Positions 1 to 5,205 of a stretch of 5,969 nt of DNA are shown here, piece after piece. Origin of the DNA: Chloroflexota bacterium (GTDB lineage Bacteria; Chloroflexota; FW602-bin22; JAMCYS01); assembly GCA_021847625.1 (NCBI GenBank), contig JAJZQK010000248.1, positions 1 through 5,969 of the forward strand, given 5' to 3'. The notes under the pieces were generated by a model. It saw only the letters and a program-made list of their open reading frames with translations, searched no databases and was not told where the DNA came from. The position numbers and the translations under genes were made by a program. Within the stretch, counting starts at the first letter, position 1; each line of letters opens with the position of its first letter.

Positions 1-1224
1 GTCCTTCTCGTGGTTGAGAAGGAGCGTGGCGACCATCAAGTACGCGTAGGCCCGGGCGTGATACTCCGGGCTCGGGATCGCCACCGCCGCCCTGAACTCG
101 CTCAGGGCATCGGCATAGCGGCCTAGGATAAGGTAAGCGTTGGCCAGGTTTACGCGCACCAGCAGGTCGTTGGGGAACCCATGCCGCTGCAATAGCAGCA
201 TCGGCAGATTTCGCTCTGCCTTGCGCTTTATCTCCCCCTCGGAGAGGTCGTACCCAAGGTGAATGATCCGTACGTCGGCGGGGCCGACCTCCATCGCCGC
301 CCGGTAGAGGGCGGGGTAGATTTGCTCGTGAACGGTCCCTTCGAACCTGACGTTCGGACGATTGCGGAAGAGCCGGCTGTAGGTGTGGGTCGTGTCCGCC
401 TCCCCGCGGCCCTCACTCTTGACGTTCCGTATCTCCAGAGAATAGGCATCGTACTTGCCGGCATCCACCAGTTCCCGGATCTTCTGGCAGCCACCGTCCT
501 CCAGCCGCTCGTCGGCGTCCAGGTACAGTATCCAATCGCCCGTGGCGCGGAGAAGCGACTCGTTACGGGCAGCGGCGAAGTCGTTGCACCAGGGGAAGTA
601 GTACACCTTCGCCCCGAACGATTTGGCGACCTGCACGGTGCGGTCGGTGGAACCCGTGTCGACCACGATCATCTCGTCCGCGAGGTCGCGCACGCTCTCC
701 AGGCAGCCCGGCAGATTAGCCTCCTCGTCGCGCACGATCATACAAAGCGAAACGGTCTGCCGGTCGCCCTTCGCCTTCAACGGCAGGCGCGCTGCGGGAC
801 CGCTCTCGGCGCTCGCTTTGTCGAGGAGGGCGAGGTTATCTCGGGTCCGCTCGTCCTGGGGATGGGCCGCGGCCAGGCGCTGGAGTATGGCGCGCGCCTC
901 GTCGTAGAGACCACGAGCAAAGTAGAGCGCGGCCAGATCGTTGCCGGCGTCCAGGTGGCCAGGGTCGGCGGCGAGGGCTTTGCGGTAGCACTCTAGGGCT
1001 TTGCCGAACGAGCCGATGCTGCGATAGACCAGCCCCAGGCCGCTTGCAAGGTCAGCCTGGCGAGGAGCAAGGGCAACGGCCCGCTCCAGCTCCTCGATCG
1101 CCCGCAGCACGTTCCCTTCCCGGAATAGCCGCGTGCCCTTCTGCCAGCGCTCGGCGACGACCGCCGCCCGCCCGTTCGTGGATTTGATCGCCGGTCGTCC
1201 CTTCCTCTTGCGCTTATCTGCCAC
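1..1224 (-). CDS. TPR-containing family 2 glycosyltransferase, candidate flagellar protein glycosyltransferase (3' end outside window)
   Basis: Likely transfers a sugar from a nucleotide-sugar donor to a protein or glycan in the cytoplasm. The window holds 408 codons without a stop, so the C-terminus is missing. The start is GTG 1224: an in-frame TAG lies only five codons upstream (1237-1239), and AGGGGG (1233-1238) sits 8 bases before it. Order: a basic tail (residues 4-10, KRKRKGR); three TPR-like helical pairs (about 25-58, 59-92, 93-126); a linker; then a GT-A fold from about 157. That fold opens with SLCMIVRDEE (159-168), followed by IVVDTGSTD (186-194), DFAAARN (215-221) and the metal-binding DxD in YLDADE (234-239). 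Another TPR-like pair follows at about 352-385. This matches the SunS-like/TPR glycosyltransferases common in Firmicutes. It follows csrA by 54 bases and is probably co-transcribed. A role in flagellin glycosylation is inferred from position only; other surface glycans are possible. Confidence 0.9.
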   Translation of the reverse strand, partial: MADKRKRKGRPAIKSTNGRAAVVAERWQKGTRLFREGNVLRAIEELERAVALAPRQADLASGLGLVYRSIGSFGKALECYRKALAADPGHLDAGNDLAALYFARGLYDEARAILQRLAAAHPQDERTRDNLALLDKASAESGPAARLPLKAKGDRQTVSLCMIVRDEEANLPGCLESVRDLADEMIVVDTGSTDRTVQVAKSFGAKVYYFPWCNDFAAARNESLLRATGDWILYLDADERLEDGGCQKIRELVDAGKYDAYSLEIRNVKSEGRGEADTTHTYSRLFRNRPNVRFEGTVHEQIYPALYRAAMEVGPADVRIIHLGYDLSEGEIKRKAERNLPMLLLQRHGFPNDLLVRVNLANAYLILGRYADALSEFRAAVAIPSPEYHARAYAYLMVATLLLNHEKD

Positions 1225-1244
1225 GTCCCCAACCCCCTACGTTC

Positions 1245-1265
1245 TAGGCGGAACCTCGCCGCCTA
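1245..1265 (-). other. Perfect 7-bp hairpin between csrA and the glycosyltransferase gene
   Basis: In the transcript TAGGCGG pairs perfectly with CCGCCTA across a 7-base loop (1252-1258). It lies 13 bases after the csrA stop and 6 bases before the AGGGGG ribosome-binding site of the next gene. No T-run follows, so it is not a standard intrinsic terminator. It may stabilise the csrA 3' end, mark a processing point, or tune translation of the glycosyltransferase. The pairing is seen in the sequence; any function is inference. Confidence 0.45.
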
Positions 1266-1278
1266 TGCGTCTACCAAT

Positions 1279-1548
1279 CTATCGCTGTTCGTTGCGGCCC
1301 GGCGCCGCCACGGCCTTCGCCCGGTAACCCTTCCGCAAGGCCGCCAGCCCACCGACATTGCGGCCGCTCAAGCAGGCCGAACGGTTCTCCTGCCCAACCT
1401 GCTGCACGATCTCCTGGCGCAGCACGGCAACGGAGGGCGGCGCGCTGATGCCAAGACGGACGATGCCGCCCTCGCAGCCCAGCACGGTGACGACCACGTC
1501 CTCGCCGATGACGATGCTCTCGCCTTCGCGTCTGGCCAGTACCAGCAT
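1279..1548 (-). CDS. csrA: Carbon storage regulator CsrA, with long basic C-terminal tail
   Basis: RNA-binding homodimer that blocks translation by binding GGA motifs in mRNA leaders; in Bacillus its main target is the flagellin mRNA. Residues 1-47 align without gaps to known CsrA: MLVLARREGES at the start, IG at 14-15, GG.VRLGI.AP at 27-37 and V42-L43-R44-Q45-E46-I47. The RNA-contacting L4, R6, R7, V42 and R44 are all present. Proline replaces the common lysine at 38 and leucine the common histidine at 43. E54-N55 align with the same residues in the B. subtilis protein, where N55 has been linked to FliW interaction. At 89 residues it is longer than E. coli (61) or B. subtilis (74) CsrA; the extra tail is basic. 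It starts 4 bases after fliW, with AAGGGG (1556-1561) lying in the last fliW codons. The partner FliW is encoded immediately upstream. Confidence 0.96.
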   Translation of the reverse strand: MLVLARREGESIVIGEDVVVTVLGCEGGIVRLGISAPPSVAVLRQEIVQQVGQENRSACLSGRNVGGLAALRKGYRAKAVAAPGRNEQR

Positions 1549-1552
1549 ACGG

Positions 1553-2020
1553 TTACCCCTTTCCGCAAGCGGTGGCCAGACCGCTCTCCACGCCGGCGAA
1601 CAGCGGCTCGGCCAGCGAATAACCCTCGTCGCGCCGGATCACCTGGCGACCCAAGCGTCGGTCCGGGTTGATCACCACCGGCGCCAGGGCATTCACCGTG
1701 GCATCTTCCGCCTTCTCGCCCAGCCTGACGATGCCCAGCACGAGCGGCTTCCGGCTCGCGAGTCCCAGGACCTCCTCGTCGGCGGCGGCGAGCGCCAGAT
1801 CGTAGTCTTGACCGACCTCGGATAGGTCAATGGCCACGAAGGCGGTCCAGGCATCGCGTAGCGACTGCAGAAGCACGAACGGCGCCAGCTCCACCTCGCG
1901 CAGCACCGCGAAGCGGTTATGCTCCTCGAAGCCCGCGATGCCGCCGGGGAATGTGATAAGGTCGCCTTCGGGCACCTCGACCTCGGCCGGTTGCCCGAAA
2001 CCGGTAGTTGTGATCTTCAT
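1553..2020 (-). CDS. fliW: Flagellar assembly factor FliW (CsrA antagonist, flagellin-binding)
   Basis: Cytoplasmic protein that binds either flagellin or CsrA. When flagellin is exported, free FliW binds CsrA and relieves repression of flagellin translation. The 155-residue product begins MKITTTGFG and carries the family hallmark LITFPGGIAGFE (residues 21-32), followed by F38. Next come the beta-rich core with FVLLQSL (48-54) and a conserved-looking VNALAPVVIN segment (109-118) followed by GRQV. B. subtilis FliW is 143 residues, so the length is usual with a short C-terminal extension. The ATG has GAGG (2026-2029) five bases upstream, and the flgL stop TGA (2028-2030) overlaps this site, which suggests translational coupling. 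Its place between flgL and csrA is the standard Firmicutes arrangement, minus the yviE-like gene. Confidence 0.95.
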   Translation of the reverse strand: MKITTTGFGQPAEVEVPEGDLITFPGGIAGFEEHNRFAVLREVELAPFVLLQSLRDAWTAFVAIDLSEVGQDYDLALAAADEEVLGLASRKPLVLGIVRLGEKAEDATVNALAPVVINPDRRLGRQVIRRDEGYSLAEPLFAGVESGLATACGKG

Positions 2021-2027
2021 ACCGACC

Positions 2028-2930
2028 TCACGTCAAGTAGTCTATGAGGGAAGGCATCAACGTCTTGGCCGCGGTGCCTAGAGCGGCCTTGTACGTCGTT
2101 TCGCCGGTGGAGTAGTTCATCAGCTCCTCGGCCACGTCGAGGTCCTGGTCCTTGGAGAGCTGCGCCTGCATCTCCACCTGGCCGGCCTTGAGTTGATCCC
2201 CCGCGTGCTGCAACCTTGTGACCTTGGCGCCGATGGCCGCCCGCAGGCTGGAAACGTGCGTCTGCGCGGAATCCAGATCGTCCAGCGAAGCCGAAATAGT
2301 TGCCTGATCGTTCGCGAGCAGGGCGTCGCGCAAGGAGATCAGGGCGTCGAAGACGGTCCTGCCGGGGGCGAACTCGAAGGCGTCGCCGCCGTCGGCCGGG
2401 TTGATCGCCATCTTCGCGTCGGCGCCGATCGTTCGCTCGAGCTTCCCAGCTCCCTGGTAGGTGACGTTCGTCGGCAAGAGGGGATCGTCCGCCGTGTAGG
2501 GGGCCTGCCCTTGCTCTACACCGGCGAAGAGGTAGTCGTCGCCATGGCTGCTGTTCGCGACCTGGAGCAGGTCCTCGAGCAGCTGCGTCACCTCGCCGGC
2601 CATCGCCGTTCTCTGCTCGGCGCCGAGCGTATCGTTTGCGCCGCGGGCGGCCAGATCGCTCGCCCGTGTGACGAGGTCCCCCACCCGCGCCAGCGCCACG
2701 TCGGTGGCGCTCAACCAGCCCGAAGCGTTGTCGATGTTGCGCATGTACTGCTCGTTCTCGCCAATCGTCCGCCGCACGCTCAGAGCCCGGGAGAGCGCCG
2801 AGGGGTCATCAGACGGCCTGTTCAGCCTCCTGCCCGTCGACAGCCTCTCATGCGATGCGGCCAGCCGCTCCGCGTTCCGGCGCAGGTTAGCCGTGACCAG
2901 GTTCGCCATCATCTTGTTCGTAACGCGCAT
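2028..2930 (-). CDS. flgL: Flagellar hook-filament junction protein FlgL (HAP3)
   Basis: Exported structural protein that forms the second junction ring between hook and flagellin filament, next to FlgK. The 300-residue product is close in length to B. subtilis FlgL (298). The N-terminal flagellin-like coiled-coil region starts MRVTNKMM, runs through TANLRRN (13-19) and shows the signature LSTGRRLNRPSDDP (30-43). The C-terminal helical region ends EELMNYSTGETTYKAALGTA (about 268-287), typical of the D0/D1 pairing segment. The middle (about 130-220) is a modest D2-like insert with YLFAG. A GTG two codons upstream (2936) touches the GGAGGA site directly and cannot be used, so ATG 2930 is chosen. 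It lies 15 bases after flgK and 7 bases before fliW. Its export depends on the chaperone FlgN. Confidence 0.96.
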   Translation of the reverse strand: MRVTNKMMANLVTANLRRNAERLAASHERLSTGRRLNRPSDDPSALSRALSVRRTIGENEQYMRNIDNASGWLSATDVALARVGDLVTRASDLAARGANDTLGAEQRTAMAGEVTQLLEDLLQVANSSHGDDYLFAGVEQGQAPYTADDPLLPTNVTYQGAGKLERTIGADAKMAINPADGGDAFEFAPGRTVFDALISLRDALLANDQATISASLDDLDSAQTHVSSLRAAIGAKVTRLQHAGDQLKAGQVEMQAQLSKDQDLDVAEELMNYSTGETTYKAALGTAAKTLMPSLIDYLT

Positions 2931-2936
2931 TGCCAC

Positions 2937-2942
2937 TCCTCC
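2937..2942 (-). promoter_or_regulatory. Ribosome-binding site of flgL, deciding the start
   Basis: GGAGGA lies 6 bases before ATG 2930 and abuts GTG 2936. The spacing fits only the ATG, so FlgL begins MRVTNK and not two residues earlier. Confidence 0.85.
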
Positions 2943-2945
2943 CGT

Positions 2946-4379
2946 CTACTGCCCGGCCGCCCCGACGACGTTGATTAGCCGGTCTAGCATGTCGTCAACC
3001 ACGCTCATGAACTGCGCCGCCGCCGCGTAGGCGTTCTGGAACCGCACCAGGTTGGTCGCCTCTTCGTCCAGCGACACTCCCGAGAAAGACTCCCGCTGTT
3101 GCTCCAGGTGATCGACGACAATCTGCTGGTTCGCCACCAGGGCCGACGCCTGCTGGCTCTCCACCCCCAGGCCGACGATCATCCCCTCGTAGAAACCATT
3201 CGCGGTCGCGCCCCCCAGACTGGCGATGGTCTCGTGGCGCAGAGCGGCGATGGCCTGGGCGTTGGCGCCATCGCCCGACGATCCACCCTGTGATGCGGCA
3301 AGCGACTCGGGATGGGCCACCAAGTCCTCGTTCACGGCGATGTACTTGGCGGGGTCAGCGGGGTCGGCGAAAGTGAAGAAGTCGAGCCCCGTCGTGGTGC
3401 CATCCAGGGCGAAGCCGGTCTGGTGGAGGCCATTCACGCCGTCGGCAATGCCCTGCGCCAGCTTGTTAAGAGCGTTCAGCTGACGAGTCACCGCCCCGTC
3501 GGCGGTATCGTCCAGTGGATTGCCGTCGTCGGACACCAGGCCGAGGATGGCCTTCAATTCGCCACCGCGGAGGGTAACCGCGTTACCCGTCTCGGACCAG
3601 ACGAGGGAACCGCCGTCCATCTTGATGGCGTTGGCGTGGTCGGCGCTCACCAGCGCCGAGCCGCCCACGTAGACCGACACTGCCCCCCGCCCGTCCTCGA
3701 ACGACTCGTAGGAGACCGACTTGGACAGCTCGTCCAGCAGCAGGTCGCGCTGGTCGCGCAGGTCGTTGGCGTTGTTGCCGGCCTGCTCCACCGTGGCGAT
3801 CTGGCCGTTCAGGTCGGCTATCCGGGTGGAGAGGGTATTTACCTTCACCGCCAGCGTGTCCGCCTGCGAGAGGAGCTCGCCCTTCAGCGTGTCTAGCTGG
3901 CCGAACAACTGCTGGAAGCGAGAGGCCACCGTCTGCGCGGAGGAGATAAGGTTGGCCCGTGCCGCCGAACTCGTCGGCGCGTTGCCGAGCTCGTCCCAGG
4001 CATTCCAGAACTGATTGAGCAGGTCGCCAAGCCCGTTATCGTTGGGCTCCAACAGCACGTCTTCCAAACGGCTGAGGGTGTTGGCTACCGACTCGTATCC
4101 GCCCAAGCGCTGCAACTGCTGGCGGACCTGCAGATCGAGAAACTGGTCGTGCATCCGCCGGACGCCGGCCATATCGACCCCCGTGCCAATCTGGCCCATC
4201 TCTACCCGCCAGCGGGCGAAGGGCGGGGGGAACGGCGTGCGAGCGACTAGAGCGACCTCCTGGCGAGAGTAACCGGGGGTATTGGCGTTAGCCACATTGT
4301 GCCCGGTCGTCTCAACCGCCTGCCGCTGCGCCATGAGGGCGCTCAGCGCTATGCTTATCCCGCTGAATGTCGACGTCAA
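2946..4379 (-). CDS. flgK: Flagellar hook-associated protein FlgK (HAP1), TTG start
   Basis: Exported structural protein forming the first junction ring on the distal end of the hook. The 477-residue product (B. subtilis FlgK about 507) begins TSTFSGISIALSAL after the initiator. It carries the rod/hook family N-terminal signature GHNVANANTPGYSRQ (26-40), then long helical D1 segments containing LNGQIATVE and NDLRDQRDLLLDELS. A beta-rich middle follows, and the C-terminal SGVSLDEEATNLVRFQNAY (433-451) and VVDDMLDRLI are diagnostic of FlgK. TTG 4379 is chosen because AAGGAG (4386-4391) lies exactly 6 bases upstream and the protein then starts where homologues do. GTG 4406 would add nine unrelated residues, has no suitable site and falls in a hairpin loop. 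It follows flgN by 54 bases. It is probably escorted to the export gate by FlgN. Confidence 0.96.
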   Translation of the reverse strand: MTSTFSGISIALSALMAQRQAVETTGHNVANANTPGYSRQEVALVARTPFPPPFARWRVEMGQIGTGVDMAGVRRMHDQFLDLQVRQQLQRLGGYESVANTLSRLEDVLLEPNDNGLGDLLNQFWNAWDELGNAPTSSAARANLISSAQTVASRFQQLFGQLDTLKGELLSQADTLAVKVNTLSTRIADLNGQIATVEQAGNNANDLRDQRDLLLDELSKSVSYESFEDGRGAVSVYVGGSALVSADHANAIKMDGGSLVWSETGNAVTLRGGELKAILGLVSDDGNPLDDTADGAVTRQLNALNKLAQGIADGVNGLHQTGFALDGTTTGLDFFTFADPADPAKYIAVNEDLVAHPESLAASQGGSSGDGANAQAIAALRHETIASLGGATANGFYEGMIVGLGVESQQASALVANQQIVVDHLEQQRESFSGVSLDEEATNLVRFQNAYAAAAQFMSVVDDMLDRLINVVGAAGQ

Positions 4380-4385
4380 CGGAGT

Positions 4386-4391
4386 CTCCTT
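4386..4391 (-). promoter_or_regulatory. Ribosome-binding site of flgK, supporting a TTG start
   Basis: AAGGAG lies 6 bases before TTG 4379. It is the only strong site near the 5' end of the frame, so it points to a rare TTG initiator instead of GTG 4406. It holds a GGA triplet, and a second (within GGGAAA, 4392-4397) lies just upstream. Confidence 0.75.
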
Positions 4392-4397
4392 TCCCGC

Positions 4398-4413
4398 GCT
4401 CTCCACTGAGAGC
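4398..4413 (-). other. Hairpin in the flgK leader
   Basis: GCTCTC pairs with GAGAGC across the 4-base loop AGTG, a perfect 6-bp stem that a U-G pair could extend. A GGA triplet spans the loop-stem border. The hairpin sits just upstream of the flgK ribosome-binding site. It is seen in the sequence; a regulatory role, for example as a CsrA contact, is conjecture. Confidence 0.4.
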
Positions 4414-4424
4414 AGCCCATGAAC

Positions 4425-4477
4425 GGGGTTCCCCTACGCTTCCCAGGCCTGAAGGCCAGGGCCCTCTCTCGGGGCCC
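4425..4477 (-). repeat. Cluster of three short GC-rich inverted repeats at the flgN 3' end
   Basis: Going along the transcript: GGGCCC at 4472-4477 can pair with GGGCCC at 4459-4464 (7-base loop). GGCC at 4454-4457 can pair with GGCC at 4446-4449 (4-base loop). GGGGAACCCC at 4425-4434 overlaps the flgN stop codon. None is followed by a T-run, so this is not an evident terminator. They may slow ribosomes or protect mRNA ends, or may be chance in GC-rich DNA. Confidence 0.3.
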
Positions 4478-4784
4478 GCGGTCCGGGCGACTCGGCGTAG
4501 CCGTTGCCCTGCACGAGGTTGGCAATCTGAGCGAGTGACTCTCGGTTAAGATCGCCAAGAGCGCCCAATGTTGCCAACATCTGGCCCACGCGCGCGTGCA
4601 ACCCGCGCAGGCGGTCGGTGGAGACCGTCGCAGGGTCCGCGGCGGCCGCCTCTAGGCTCTCACAAGCTCGGCGGCAGGCGGCCTCGACGGCTTCCGGCGT
4701 CCCCTCTTTGAGCGCAACGACCGCCGCCGCCAACCACGATTCGAAGTCGGCTAGAGGTTCGATTAACTGCTCTCCCAGTGCCAT
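4434..4784 (-). CDS. flgN: FlgN-like export chaperone for FlgK and FlgL
   Basis: Probable cytoplasmic chaperone that binds FlgK and FlgL and delivers them to the flagellar type III export machinery. The 116-residue product is almost entirely helical and alanine/leucine-rich up to about residue 95, as in FlgN. It has helices around 5-25, 29-49 and 54-95, ending LNRESLAQIANLVQGNGY, which resembles the FlgN C-terminal helix (leucines, asparagines, then a glycine-tyrosine end). The last 20 residues are a proline- and glycine-rich tail. FlgN diverges strongly in sequence, so the call rests mainly on size, helix pattern and its place between flgM and flgK, as in Bacillus. ATG 4784 starts 6 bases after the flgM stop, with GAGGG (4794-4798) inside the last flgM codons, so translational coupling is likely. 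Confidence 0.82.
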   Translation of the reverse strand: MALGEQLIEPLADFESWLAAAVVALKEGTPEAVEAACRRACESLEAAAADPATVSTDRLRGLHARVGQMLATLGALGDLNRESLAQIANLVQGNGYAESPGPRAPREGPGLQAWEA

Positions 4785-4790
4785 CGTCCC

Positions 4791-5096
4791 TTACCCTCGG
4801 AACAGGTCGCCAAGCTCTTCCATCATCTTGGCCGCGATCTGCTTGCCGGATGGCCTGTAGGTCCCCTTCTGCACCTGGTCGCGGAGGGACTGCACCAGCT
4901 CCTCGCGCACGTCCGGCGTCTCCTCGAGCTTGCGGTGCATAAGCAGCAGCTCTCGGCTGCGCGGCGACAGATCGACCGAATCGCCGGTCCGCGTTGGCTT
5001 GTCGGTGCGCTGTCCACCCTTGGCATGCTCGACCGGGCACTTCTCTCTTGTCTCCGCGACCTGATGGCTGTTCAGGTTCCCATTGTCGATTCTCAT
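4791..5096 (-). CDS. flgM: Anti-sigma-28 factor FlgM
   Basis: Binds and inhibits the flagellar sigma factor sigma-28 (FliA/SigD) in the cytoplasm; secretion of FlgM or other release after hook completion frees sigma for late genes. The 101-residue product (B. subtilis 88, Salmonella 97) has a short polar N-terminus starting MRIDNGNLNS, expected to be disordered. The conserved C-terminal half follows: DSVDLSPRSREL (39-50), DVREELVQSLRDQV (62-75), GTYRPSG (78-84) and KQIAAKMMEEL (85-95). These are the family's sigma-binding helices. ATG 5096 is chosen because AAGGAGG (5101-5107) lies just upstream and the start matches homologues; a GTG at 5132 would add twelve unrelated residues. It is the first gene after the sigma-28-type promoter, so it is likely to sit under control of the factor it inhibits. 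Confidence 0.95.
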   Translation of the reverse strand: MRIDNGNLNSHQVAETREKCPVEHAKGGQRTDKPTRTGDSVDLSPRSRELLLMHRKLEETPDVREELVQSLRDQVQKGTYRPSGKQIAAKMMEELGDLFRG

Positions 5097-5100
5097 AGGA

Positions 5101-5107
5101 CCTCCTT
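5101..5107 (-). promoter_or_regulatory. Strong ribosome-binding site of flgM
   Basis: AAGGAGG, a full match to the anti-Shine-Dalgarno core, 4 bases before ATG 5096. It fixes the flgM start and is the strongest site in the window. Confidence 0.85.
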
Positions 5108-5153
5108 CCCTGCGCGCCTGCTCGGGCGGCACGGGAATACGCGCTCACTGATA

Positions 5154-5180
5154 ACATCGGCACGAAGATCGTCTACTTTA
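5154..5180 (-). promoter_or_regulatory. Sigma-28 (FliA/SigD) type promoter of the flgM operon
   Basis: On the minus strand TAAA (5177-5180) is followed by exactly 15 bases (5162-5176) and GCCGATGT (5154-5161). The sigma-28 consensus is TAAA, 15 bases, GCCGATAA: the -35 box and spacer are exact, and the -10 matches at seven of eight positions. Transcription should start near 5147, giving a leader of about 50 nt before ATG 5096. The flgM operon is a known sigma-28 target in Firmicutes and enterics, so context and sequence agree. Not tested experimentally here. Confidence 0.85.
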
Positions 5181-5205
5181 GGTTCAGGTTTGGTTGAGTG
5201 CCCTG

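Noticed and set aside
259..996. Long plus-strand open frame of 245 codons
   Set aside because: It lies entirely antisense to the glycosyltransferase, whose minus-strand frame has clear GT2 and TPR motifs. The plus-strand protein shows no family motif and no good ribosome-binding site. Long antisense frames are common in GC-rich coding DNA.
993..1232. Minus-strand TTG-started frame overlapping the start of the glycosyltransferase
   Set aside because: It is the neighbouring reading frame of the true gene, which starts at GTG 1224 and runs 408 codons with recognisable domains. This one is arginine/serine-rich with no recognisable domain.
1280..1290. GCGATAG resembling a sigma-28 -10 box near the csrA stop
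   Set aside because: No TAAA occurs at the required 15-base distance upstream on the minus strand, so it is not supported as a promoter for the glycosyltransferase.
2193..2978. Plus-strand open frame of 261 codons
   Set aside because: It is antisense to flgL, which has unmistakable FlgL N- and C-terminal signatures. The plus-strand product has low-complexity arginine/valine-rich composition.
3312..3896. Plus-strand open frame of 194 codons
   Set aside because: It is antisense to the middle of flgK, with no motif and no ribosome-binding site worth noting.
4660..5163. Minus-strand frame of 167 codons across flgM and flgN
   Set aside because: It is out of frame with both recognised genes, arginine/glycine-rich, and would start within the sigma-28-type promoter region.
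5181..5195. Short GGTT direct repeats just upstream of the promoter -35 box
   Set aside because: Units of four bases in a 15-base stretch are too short and irregular to call a repeat or an operator.
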